This document shows, one piece after another, positions 1 to 5,885 of a DNA stretch of 22,648 bases (positions are counted from its first letter, which is position 1; each line of letters starts with the position of its first letter). The notes beneath the pieces were generated by a model. The model was given only the letters and a program-made list of their open reading frames with translations. It was not told the DNA's origin and did not search any database. A program made the translations under genes and the position numbers. The stretch comes from Burkholderiaceae bacterium (GTDB lineage: Bacteria > Pseudomonadota > Gammaproteobacteria > Burkholderiales > Burkholderiaceae): positions 1-22,648 of the forward strand of contig JAKONL010000423.1 of assembly GCA_022701965.1 (NCBI GenBank), read 5' to 3'.

Positions 1-493
1 CCTTGTAGCCCTGCTCGACATAGGACTGCGCTTCCTCGGCCATCGAGGCCGCGGGCTGGTAGCCGAGCGCGATGCCGCCCGCATACGCCGGGATGCGGCG
101 CCTGGAGCCGCCCAGCAGCTCGTAGAGCGGCATCTTGGCAGCCTTGCCGCGGATGTCCCAGAGCGCCATGTCGATGCCCGAGAGCGCCAGGCAGGTGCCC
201 GCCCCGAGGCCGTGGCTCGACAGCTGCATGCGGTGCACGCGCTGCCAGGCGCCCACCACGTCGGTGGCGTTCATGCCGACCAGCAGCGGCTGCAGCGTGT
301 TGTGCACCAGCGCGACGATCGCCCCGGGGCTGCGTCCGGGATGCGCCTCGCCGTAGCCGGTGACGCCTTCGGAGGTCTCGACGCGGATGACGATGCAGTC
401 GCGCTTGAGCGTGCTGCCGATGCCCATGGTCACGGTCTTGCCTTCGGGCAGGCGGTAGGACAGCGGCACGGCGGTGATGCGGGTGATCTTCAA
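1..493 (-). CDS. Mandelate racemase/muconate lactonizing enzyme family protein (enolase superfamily), N-terminal part
   Basis: The 164 visible residues are the N-terminal capping domain and the beginning of the barrel of an enolase-superfamily enzyme. Family hallmarks are GYGEAHPG near residue 48, SGIDMALWDIRGKA near 110-123 and PLYELLGG near 127-134. Family members abstract a proton alpha to a carboxylate, as racemases, cycloisomerases or sugar-acid dehydratases; the substrate cannot be read from this end. The reading frame leaves the window at ...EQGYK, which is about where the catalytic KxK motif should start, so the active site is not visible. Family members are usually 370-400 residues, so more than half is missing to the left. 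The start is TTG at 493, preceded by GGAG at a normal distance. It overlaps the TGA of the upstream dehydrogenase as TTGA, which implies translational coupling and a shared pathway. The family call is firm; the function is open. Confidence 0.88.
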   Translation of the reverse strand, partial: MKITRITAVPLSYRLPEGKTVTMGIGSTLKRDCIVIRVETSEGVTGYGEAHPGRSPGAIVALVHNTLQPLLVGMNATDVVGAWQRVHRMQLSSHGLGAGTCLALSGIDMALWDIRGKAAKMPLYELLGGSRRRIPAYAGGIALGYQPAASMAEEAQSYVEQGYK

Positions 494-1509
494 GGTGGAG
501 GCTCCTGGGCGTTGCGAGGTGAGAACACTTCGGGGTTGACGATGTTGGGCGGGCGCTCGCCGCGCAGCAGGGCGCCGAGCGTGTCGACCGCGAGCAGGCC
601 CATCGCGCGCTCGGCCTCCTGCGTGAGGCCGGCGAGGTGCGGCGTGAGCAGCACGCCGGGGTGGCTGCGCAACGGGCTGTTCGCGGGCAGCGGCTGGGTC
701 TCGAACACGTCGAGCACGGCGCCGGCGAGCTCGCCGGCGGCCAGCGCGTCGGCGAGGTCGCCCTCGCGCACCACGGGGCCGCGACCGACGTTGACCAGCA
801 CGGCGCCCGGACGCGTCCTGGCGAGCAGCGACCGATCGACCATGCCCCGCGTCCGCGGCGTGAGCGGGCAGGCGACGACGATGAAGTCGCTGGCCTCGAA
901 CAGGGCCGCGAGTGTCATGGTCTCGATGCCCGGCGGTACGCGGGAGGGCGTGTTCGCACAGACCGCCAGCCGCATGCCGAAGCCGTCCTGTGCGATCGCA
1001 CCGATGCGCTGGCCGACCGCGCCGAAGCCGATGACACCCAGCGTGCGCCCGCGGAGTTCGAAGGTGCGCGCACCGGCCTGCGCGCGCGCGGCCCACTCGC
1101 CGGCGCGCACGCGGGCATCGAAGTCGGCGAGCTGGCGGCTGTGGGCGAACAGTGCCGCGAAGACGTATTCCGCCACCGCGTTGGCATTGACCGCGGGCGT
1201 GTTGCCGACCGGGATGCCGCGCGCCGTCGCGTGTTCGACCGGTATGAAGTCGAGACCTACGCCCTGGCGCATGACCGCGCGCAGCGTGCAGGGGGGCTCG
1301 AAGACATCGACCGGCAGCTGGCGCCGCACCACGAGGCCGTCGGCATGCGCGACCGCTTCGCGCAGCGCGTCGTCGCTCTCCGAACGGCCCAGGCCCTCGG
1401 GCAGGCAGGCCACGTCCGCCCATGCGGCGAGCCGGTCGTGCGCCAGGGGATGCAGCGGATCGGTGACAAGCACTCGAGGCCTGCCCACGCTCGTCTCGAT
1501 GCGTGCCAA
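490..1509 (-). CDS. D-2-hydroxyacid dehydrogenase, NAD(P)-dependent
   Basis: A 339-residue member of the D-isomer-specific 2-hydroxyacid dehydrogenase family (SerA/glyoxylate reductase type), which interconverts 2-oxoacids and D-2-hydroxyacids with NAD(P)(H). The Rossmann motif GFGAVG is at 161-166, the substrate-binding Arg is R243 in VGRGP, and the catalytic His is H291 in TPHLAG. The position normally holding the catalytic Glu (E of E-P) reads Gln: DVFETQPLP, Q272. An upstream in-frame ATG would add 42 residues, but those codons run through an operator palindrome. TTG at 1509 was chosen instead because AAGGAG (1517-1522) lies 7 nt ahead and the protein then starts just before the first beta strand (RVLVTD). 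Its stop overlaps the enolase-family gene, so the two form an operon. A FadR-type operator sits immediately upstream. The exact substrate is unknown. Confidence 0.88.
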   Translation of the reverse strand: MARIETSVGRPRVLVTDPLHPLAHDRLAAWADVACLPEGLGRSESDDALREAVAHADGLVVRRQLPVDVFEPPCTLRAVMRQGVGLDFIPVEHATARGIPVGNTPAVNANAVAEYVFAALFAHSRQLADFDARVRAGEWAARAQAGARTFELRGRTLGVIGFGAVGQRIGAIAQDGFGMRLAVCANTPSRVPPGIETMTLAALFEASDFIVVACPLTPRTRGMVDRSLLARTRPGAVLVNVGRGPVVREGDLADALAAGELAGAVLDVFETQPLPANSPLRSHPGVLLTPHLAGLTQEAERAMGLLAVDTLGALLRGERPPNIVNPEVFSPRNAQEPPP

Positions 1510-1522
1510 GGATCGACTCCTT

Positions 1523-1552
1523 AAGTTGTGTGACAAATCTATCACACAACTT
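1523..1552. promoter_or_regulatory. Candidate FadR/GntR operator upstream of the dehydrogenase-enolase operon
   Basis: A perfect inverted repeat, AAGTTGTGTGA - 8 nt - TCACACAACTT, ends one base before the ribosome-binding site of the minus-strand dehydrogenase. Inside it, bases 1526-1536 read TTGTGTGACAA, an exact match to TNGTNNNACNA, the operator consensus described for the FadR subfamily of GntR regulators. A FadR-type gene is adjacent, so it is the likely binder. The position suggests repression by blocking the promoter or initiation. The match is direct; binding is inferred. Confidence 0.7.
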
Positions 1553-1559
1553 CGAATGA

Positions 1560-1582
1560 CGACACGGGTCGAACCCGTGTCG
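1560..1582 (-). terminator. Hairpin directly after the gntR stop codon
   Basis: CGACACGGGT (1560-1569) and ACCCGTGTCG (1573-1582) form a perfect 10-bp stem with a 3-nt loop. It begins at the base next to the gntR TAG and ends before the operator of the next minus-strand operon. There is no clean T-run after it on the minus strand, so it may be a weak intrinsic terminator or an mRNA 3' stabiliser. It separates the regulator from the enzyme operon. Confidence 0.6.
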
Positions 1583-2428
1583 CTACTTCGTGGCGGAAGT
1601 CTTCCTGCGCATCGGCGGCACGGGGTCGGCGACACCGAGCTTGGCGCGTGCCAGGCGTTGCGCGGCGGCCCGGCTGTCGCCGGTCCAGAACTCCCGCCCG
1701 GCGCCTTGCAGGCGCACGCCGGTGTTCTTCATGTGCATGAAGGCGGCCGTGCGGGCCGCCCCGGCGTCGCGCGCGCGGATGGCCGCGCACAGCGCCTCGT
1801 GTTCGGCCAGCACCTCGGCGGCAAGGTCGGCGCGGCGCGCCTCGTTGCTTCGCGTGACGCGGATGGCATCCCGCAAGGCGCGGGTGAGCATGCCGAGCAG
1901 GTCGGTGTAGAGCGGGTTCTGCGCGCCCCGGGAGATGGCGATGTGGAACGCCAGGTCCTCCTCGACGCCGTCCCCGCCGGCCCTGACCGCCCGGGCGATG
2001 GCGCGCAGCGCCTGCTGGATCTGCGTCATCTGCGCGGCGGTGCGGCGTTCGGCGGCGAGGGCGGCCATCTCGGCCTCGATGCCGCGCCGGAGCTCGAGGA
2101 TGCGCAGCACGCCCTGCGCCGGGTCCGGGTCGACGCGGCCGAGCCGGAACGCCTCGGACTCCTTGGGATCGCGCACCACGGTCCCGCTGCCCTGCCGCGT
2201 CTCGACCAGGCCCTCGGATTTGAGCCGCGAGATGGCTTCGCGGATCACGGTCCGGCTGACGCCGTAGTGCTCGGTCATCGACAGCTCGGTCGGCAGGCGC
2301 GTGTCGGCAGGGTAGACGAGCGAGCGGATGTCCGCGGCAAGCAACCCAGTGACGCGGTCGGCGAGCGTGCCTTCGGGCGCGGAGCGGGTGTCGCCGGGTC
2401 CGGCGGATCGTGAAATGGAGGAAGCCAT
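1583..2428 (-). CDS. GntR-family transcriptional regulator, FadR subfamily (FCD domain)
   Basis: A 281-residue regulator. The winged helix-turn-helix spans about residues 20-87 (LPTELSMTEHYGVSRTVIRE, then GLVETRQGSGTVV on the wing). The FCD effector domain spans about 108-240. D158, H162 (EEDLAFHIAIS), H210 (AEHEAL) and H232 (FMHMKNT) fit the usual metal-binding ligands that coordinate carboxylate effectors, in line with hydroxy-acid enzymes on both sides. It lies between two enzyme units and both carry FadR-type operator matches, so it is probably their repressor, relieved by a pathway intermediate. The start is ATG at 2428. No good Shine-Dalgarno is visible before it and no earlier in-frame ATG, GTG or TTG was found nearby. 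An out-of-frame ATG at 2471 does have a strong AAGGGAGG, so the exact N-terminus is less certain than the gene. Confidence 0.9.
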   Translation of the reverse strand: MASSISRSAGPGDTRSAPEGTLADRVTGLLAADIRSLVYPADTRLPTELSMTEHYGVSRTVIREAISRLKSEGLVETRQGSGTVVRDPKESEAFRLGRVDPDPAQGVLRILELRRGIEAEMAALAAERRTAAQMTQIQQALRAIARAVRAGGDGVEEDLAFHIAISRGAQNPLYTDLLGMLTRALRDAIRVTRSNEARRADLAAEVLAEHEALCAAIRARDAGAARTAAFMHMKNTGVRLQGAGREFWTGDSRAAAQRLARAKLGVADPVPPMRRKTSATK

Positions 2429-2485
2429 GCTGGCGTGTCGTGAGTCGGATTCGAGCTCCGCAGAATACCATCGGCGCCGCCTCCC

Positions 2486-2514
2486 TTGACAGATTCGTAT
2501 GATGTATTTGTAAT
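2486..2514 (+). promoter_or_regulatory. Sigma-70-type promoter for the plus-strand dehydrogenase operon
   Basis: TTGACA (2486-2491), a 17-nt spacer and TGTAAT (2509-2514) match the sigma-70 consensus in 11 of 12 positions. Transcription would start around 2521-2522, which is at the ATG of the next gene, so the mRNA would be leaderless or nearly so. This agrees with the absence of a Shine-Dalgarno before that ATG. Confidence 0.7.
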
Positions 2515-2519
2515 ACGAA
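2494..2519. promoter_or_regulatory. Candidate FadR/GntR operator overlapping the promoter -10 element
   Basis: TTCGTAT (2494-2500) and ATACGAA (2513-2519) form a perfect inverted repeat, with a second palindrome GTATT-TGT-AATAC nested at 2504-2516. Bases 2508-2518 read TTGTAATACGA, another exact fit to TNGTNNNACNA. It covers the -10 hexamer, so binding should block RNA polymerase. As it lies in the divergent intergenic region, it could also serve autoregulation of gntR. Confidence 0.65.
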
Positions 2520-2521
2520 AG

Positions 2522-3493
2522 ATGAACGACGAAGCAGTGCCCCGTGCCTTCCTGTGTCGCCGTCTCACGCCGGCCGTCGAGTCGGCGCTGCACGAGCGCT
2601 TCATGCTCGAAGTGAACGCCGACGATTCCATCCTGCCGCCGGCCCGCATCGCCGAACGCGCACGCGGGTCCGAAATCCTCTTCGTCACGGCCACGGAGGT
2701 CGTCGACGCCACCGTGCTCGACGCGCTCGCGCCGACGCTGCGCACGGTGGCGACGCTGTCGGTCGGCTACGACCACATCGACATGGCGGCGGCGCGCGCG
2801 GCCGGCGTGAGAGTCCTGAACACGCCTGACGTACTCAGCGACGCCTGCGCCGAGGTCGCGTTGATGCTGCTGCTCAACGCCTGCCGCCGCGCTCTGGAGG
2901 CCGACCGCCTGGTGCGCAGCGGCCAGTGGGCCGGATGGGCGCCGACGCAACTGCTGGGACTGGGCCTGGTCGGCCGCAGGCTGGGCATCTTCGGCATGGG
3001 CCGCATCGGTCGCGCCATCGCCGAGCGGGCGCGCGCCTTCGGCATGCGCATCCACTATCACAACCGCACCCGCCTCGACGCGGCGCAGGAACAGGGCGCG
3101 ACCTATCACGAGACGCTCGACGGCATGCTCACTGCCGTCGATGCGCTGATGATCGCGGCGCCCGGTTCGCCCTCGCTGCGCGGAACCTTCGACGCCCGGC
3201 GGCTCGCGCGGCTTGCAGAGGGCGCCGTGGTCGTCAACATCTCGCGCGGCGACCTGGTCGACGACGAGGCGCTGATCGCGGCGCTGACGTCGGGACGCGT
3301 GCGGGCGGCGGGCCTCGACGTGTTCGCCGGCGAGCCGCACATCCATCCGGGCTATCGCACGCTCGACAACGTATTCCTCACGCCGCACATCGGCAGCGCC
3401 ACCCACGAGACGCGCGACGCGATGGGCTGGCTGCTCATCGACGGCATCGAGGCGCTGGCGGAAGGCCGCATGCCCGACAACCTGCTGCGCTGA
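2522..3493 (+). CDS. D-2-hydroxyacid dehydrogenase, glyoxylate/hydroxypyruvate reductase type
   Basis: A 323-residue NAD(P)-dependent D-2-hydroxyacid dehydrogenase with a complete active site: GMGRIG at 158-163 (dinucleotide binding), R242 in ISRGD, E271 in DVFAGEP and H289 in TPHIGSA. Its closest family features are those of glyoxylate/hydroxypyruvate reductases of the GhrB/GyaR type, which reduce 2-oxoacids such as hydroxypyruvate or 2-ketogluconate. ATG at 2522 is preferred over an in-frame TTG at 2486, because that TTG is the promoter -35 box and the 12 extra codons match nothing in the family. It is followed after 37 nt by a beta-hydroxyacid dehydrogenase on the same strand, probably in one transcript. 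It differs strongly in sequence from the minus-strand dehydrogenase at 490-1509, so the two are not a recent duplication. Confidence 0.9.
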   Translation: MNDEAVPRAFLCRRLTPAVESALHERFMLEVNADDSILPPARIAERARGSEILFVTATEVVDATVLDALAPTLRTVATLSVGYDHIDMAAARAAGVRVLNTPDVLSDACAEVALMLLLNACRRALEADRLVRSGQWAGWAPTQLLGLGLVGRRLGIFGMGRIGRAIAERARAFGMRIHYHNRTRLDAAQEQGATYHETLDGMLTAVDALMIAAPGSPSLRGTFDARRLARLAEGAVVVNISRGDLVDDEALIAALTSGRVRAAGLDVFAGEPHIHPGYRTLDNVFLTPHIGSATHETRDAMGWLLIDGIEALAEGRMPDNLLR

Positions 3494-3530
3494 GCGAACG
3501 AGAATCCACCGAGTTTTCCAGGAGCAACGA

Positions 3531-4436
3531 ATGAACAAGAAGATCGGATTGATCGGCGTGGGCCTGATGGGCCACGGCATCGCCAGCAACATCGCCAAGC
3601 ACGGCTACCCGCTCACCGTGCTCGAGCATCCAGGCAACCAGCCGCTCGACACGCTGAAGGCCGCGGGTGTGGGCACCTGCACGACGGCGAGCGAACTCGC
3701 CGGCGGCGTCGACATCCTGCTGCTGTGCGTCACCGGCTCGCCCCAGGTCGAGGCGGTGCTGCTCGGCGAGGACGGCGAAAGCGGCAGGGGCGGCGTGCTG
3801 CAGGGCCTGCGTCCGGGCCTGATCGTCATCGATTGCTCCACCGCGATCCCGACCTCCTCCGAGCGCCTCGCCGCGCGCGTGGCCGAAGCCGGCGGCCGCT
3901 TCATGGACGCGGCAATGACCCGCACGCCCAAGGAGGCGGCCGAGGGGCGCCTCAACCTTCTGGTGGGCGCCGACGAGGCGCTGTTCGCCGAAGTGCGCCC
4001 GTTGCTGGAGTGCTTCGCCGAGAACATCACGCGCGCGGGGCCGGTCGGCGCGGGCCACCGGATGAAGCTGCTGCACAACTACGTCTCGCTCGGCTCGGTG
4101 GCGCTCATTGCCGAGGCCGCCGCCTGCGCCGAGCGTGCCGGCGTCGCTCCGGAGGTCTTCGTCGAGGTGCTGGGCAAGGGTGGCGGCGGCGGCACGGCGC
4201 TCGAACGCCTGAAGCCGGTACTCCTCGCGAAGGACCCGAGCGGCCTGCGCTTCGCGATGTCGAATGCGCTCAAGGATCTCGGCTACTACACCACCATGGC
4301 CGCCGACAGCGGCTCCGCCCGCACCATCGCCGAAGGTGTGCGCCAGACCTTCGAGCGCGCCACGCAGGAGGGCGGTGCGCAGGCACTCGTCCCCGAGCTG
4401 GTGGCGTTGCTCGCCAAGGGTGGCGACGGCAAATAG
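3531..4436 (+). CDS. Beta-hydroxyacid dehydrogenase (3-hydroxyisobutyrate dehydrogenase family)
   Basis: A 301-residue NAD(P)-dependent reductase of the family that includes 3-hydroxyisobutyrate dehydrogenase, tartronate semialdehyde reductase (GarR) and sulfolactaldehyde reductase (YihU). Visible motifs are GLIGVGLMGHGIASN (6-20, Rossmann loop), DCSTAIPTSSE (101-111, substrate/cofactor region) and the catalytic lysine region GHRMKLLHN with K179 and N183. The usual D-A-P-V-S-G-G segment is replaced by DAAMTRTPKEAAEGR (126-140), placing Arg131 where Gly is normal. A similar Arg in YihU-type enzymes contacts the substrate's anionic group, so a charged substrate other than 3-hydroxyisobutyrate is likely. 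AGGAG (3520-3524) precedes the ATG. With the upstream dehydrogenase it probably handles a semialdehyde or hydroxy-acid step of the same pathway. Confidence 0.87.
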   Translation: MNKKIGLIGVGLMGHGIASNIAKHGYPLTVLEHPGNQPLDTLKAAGVGTCTTASELAGGVDILLLCVTGSPQVEAVLLGEDGESGRGGVLQGLRPGLIVIDCSTAIPTSSERLAARVAEAGGRFMDAAMTRTPKEAAEGRLNLLVGADEALFAEVRPLLECFAENITRAGPVGAGHRMKLLHNYVSLGSVALIAEAAACAERAGVAPEVFVEVLGKGGGGGTALERLKPVLLAKDPSGLRFAMSNALKDLGYYTTMAADSGSARTIAEGVRQTFERATQEGGAQALVPELVALLAKGGDGK

Positions 4437-4456
4437 ACGGCTTCTTCCGAAGTGTT

Positions 4457-4477
4457 GCCCTCGGCACCGGGGAGGGC
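4457..4477. terminator. Weak hairpin between convergent genes
   Basis: GCCCTC (4457-4462) and GAGGGC (4472-4477) form a 6-bp GC stem with a 9-nt loop, 20 nt after the stop of the beta-hydroxyacid dehydrogenase and inside the 87-nt gap before the convergent kinase gene. There is no T-run on either side. Position is the main argument. Confidence 0.3.
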
Positions 4478-4523
4478 GCCGTGCACGCATGACCGGGACT
4501 TCGCCGTCCGGCAACGTCTCGCT

Positions 4524-5663
4524 TCAGGACGGAAAGAGCGGCGACGGCTCCACGGTGAACCTCGGAAGCGTGATGGTGAAGGTCACGCGCTTTCCAGCGG
4601 ATTTCCCGGTCACCTCGCCCTCATGAACCTTCACGATCTGGCGGACGACGAAGAGCCCCAGCCCCAGGCTTCGTTCCTTTCCCGAGCGGTGGGGCAGCGT
4701 GCTTCGCAGGGGGTCGAACAGCTGCTCCAGTTCGTCCGCGGGAATGTCGTTGACCGAAGCGTTCTCGACGGTGAGTCGCACCAGTTTGTTCTCGCCTGCC
4801 AGGCGCACCGTCACGGGTTCGCCGGGGACGCCGTACTTCACCGCGTTCGAGATCAGGTTGGCGACTGCTTCCCGGATCCGGGAGGCATCGAATTCGCCGT
4901 GGTTTCCTCCGAGCGTCTCGAACACGATCTCGGTATCCGGCAACGCCGCACGCTGGATCTCTATCTCCTCGTGGCAGGCCGCGGCCAGGTCGATGGGCAG
5001 GCGTCTGATCACCATGCCGCCGGCGAGGTTCGCGCGGTTGTATTCCATCAGCGAGTCGATGAGCGAGGTCATGCGGCGCGTGCTGCGCAGCAGCGTCGCG
5101 GTCGGCCGCTGAAGATTCTGGGAGATCCGCGCCGCGAAGATTTCCGCGGTCAGCGCGATCGCGTTCAACGGCCCGCGCACGTCGTGGCCGAGGACGCCGA
5201 GGTAGATCTGCTGCCACCGATCCACCTCCATCGAATAGACGCGCACCGATTCCGCGAGTGCCTGGTCGACCGCCTCGTTGAATCGACCCACGTCCCGCAG
5301 CGAGTCGGGCGTGGCCGGCGCGACATCGGACCACAGGCGCAGCACGCACGAACGCAACGCCCTGTATTCCGCGACCACATGCTCGATCCGCAAGCCGCTC
5401 AACGCCCGCTTGCGCCCGTGGCTCTCGGCGGCCGAGCCGTCGGTGCCAGCGCTTGGAAAACCCTTGCCGTGCGACTTGTCGATGCCTTCCTTCCTGCTCT
5501 GGTCGCGGCGCAGATCGGCCGAGATGGCTGTCAGGATCTTCGGAAGGTGGTCGCGAAGAACCGAATCTTCCTGGTCCTTCAGAGGGTGGATCGTCCGGGC
5601 ATAGGCAACCGACTCGTCGAGGATCGCCTCGCTCGCGGCCTCCAGGAACTCTGCGATCTGCAT
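4524..5663 (-). CDS. Sensor histidine kinase with RsbRD-like N-terminal domain
   Basis: A 379-residue cytoplasmic kinase with no membrane segment. Residues 1 to about 112 resemble the RsbRD N-terminal sensory domain (DESVAYARTI, then DQEDSVLRDHLPKIL, then RIEHVVAEYRALR). HisKA follows, with H160 in LGVLGHDVRGPLNAI, then a HATPase_c domain with the N-box Asn at N273 (NLISNAVKYG) and a G2 box SLGLGLF (332-338). The G1 box, usually D/N-x-G-x-x-I-P, reads ENASVNDIP around 300-308 and lacks its glycine, so ATP binding may be altered. The start ATG at 5663 has AAGG at good spacing. A divergent response regulator fragment begins 66 nt away and is truncated, so this kinase looks orphaned in place. 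An AT-rich palindrome lies in the shared promoter region. Confidence 0.88.
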   Translation of the reverse strand: MQIAEFLEAASEAILDESVAYARTIHPLKDQEDSVLRDHLPKILTAISADLRRDQSRKEGIDKSHGKGFPSAGTDGSAAESHGRKRALSGLRIEHVVAEYRALRSCVLRLWSDVAPATPDSLRDVGRFNEAVDQALAESVRVYSMEVDRWQQIYLGVLGHDVRGPLNAIALTAEIFAARISQNLQRPTATLLRSTRRMTSLIDSLMEYNRANLAGGMVIRRLPIDLAAACHEEIEIQRAALPDTEIVFETLGGNHGEFDASRIREAVANLISNAVKYGVPGEPVTVRLAGENKLVRLTVENASVNDIPADELEQLFDPLRSTLPHRSGKERSLGLGLFVVRQIVKVHEGEVTGKSAGKRVTFTITLPRFTVEPSPLFPS

Positions 5664-5688
5664 GGCGGACCTTGAAAGGATAGGAAAG

Positions 5689-5712
5689 TTCTAATTTCTA
5701 TCTTAATTAGAA
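5689..5712. promoter_or_regulatory. AT-rich inverted repeat in the kinase / response-regulator-remnant intergenic region
   Basis: TTCTAATT (5689-5696) and AATTAGAA (5705-5712) are perfect 8-bp arms around an 8-nt spacer, in a short AT-rich island (about 5683-5730) that contrasts with the GC-rich surroundings. It probably marks the divergent promoter region and could be an operator. No binder is identifiable. Confidence 0.45.
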
Positions 5713-5729
5713 AATCTATCATCAAAAGT

Positions 5730-5885
5730 ATGCAGATGTCTCGCAGCTTCGAAGTGCTGATCGTGCACGACGATCCGGACGTCGCGGACATGCTGGCGTT
5801 CGTCCTGAGCGGCTCTCTCCGGGAGGCGATCTTCCGTATCGTCTGCAGCGGCCAGGAAGTCGCCCGCGTTGCTTGCGTTCAGCCG
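5730..5885 (+). pseudogene. Truncated response regulator receiver domain (remnant)
   Basis: Reading from ATG 5730 (or 5736), the first ~50 codons look like the start of a CheY-type receiver. They show strand beta-1 with the acidic pair (VLIVHDDPDVAD), helix alpha-1 (MLAFVLSGS), strand beta-2 (FRIVCSG) and the start of alpha-2 (QEVARVACVQP). The similarity ends at QP (5880-5885), exactly where the convergent recJ stop codon lies (5879-5881), before the phosphoacceptor Asp would appear. Downstream, the frame stays open only as antisense of recJ. It is divergent from the histidine kinase at 4524-5663, a usual layout for a kinase/regulator pair, so it is probably that kinase's former partner, lost by a deletion next to recJ. 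A functional 50-residue peptide is a less likely alternative. Confidence 0.62.

Noticed and set aside
212..2413. 733-codon open frame on the plus strand opposite the dehydrogenase and gntR genes
   Set aside because: Antisense of two well-supported genes; composition is rich in Arg/Ala/Gly with no domain, as expected from GC-rich codon shadows.
1542..2471. ATG at 2471 (minus) with a strong AAGGGAGG ahead, opening a 309-codon frame over gntR
   Set aside because: The product is a low-complexity Arg/His-rich shadow of gntR in another frame. The good ribosome-binding site is noted as odd, but no real protein is seen.
2486..2521. TTG at 2486 as start of the plus-strand dehydrogenase
   Set aside because: This TTG is the -35 hexamer TTGACA and the operator lies inside the 12 extra codons; ATG 2522 fits the family N-terminus.
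490..3493. Possible tandem duplication of the two D-2-hydroxyacid dehydrogenases
   Set aside because: They share only family motifs and differ in most other positions and in the catalytic Glu; they are distant paralogues on opposite strands.
1583..3598. The gntR frame open far upstream (671 codons)
   Set aside because: The upstream part is antisense to the plus-strand dehydrogenase and unlike any GntR protein; only the part from ATG 2428 is coding.
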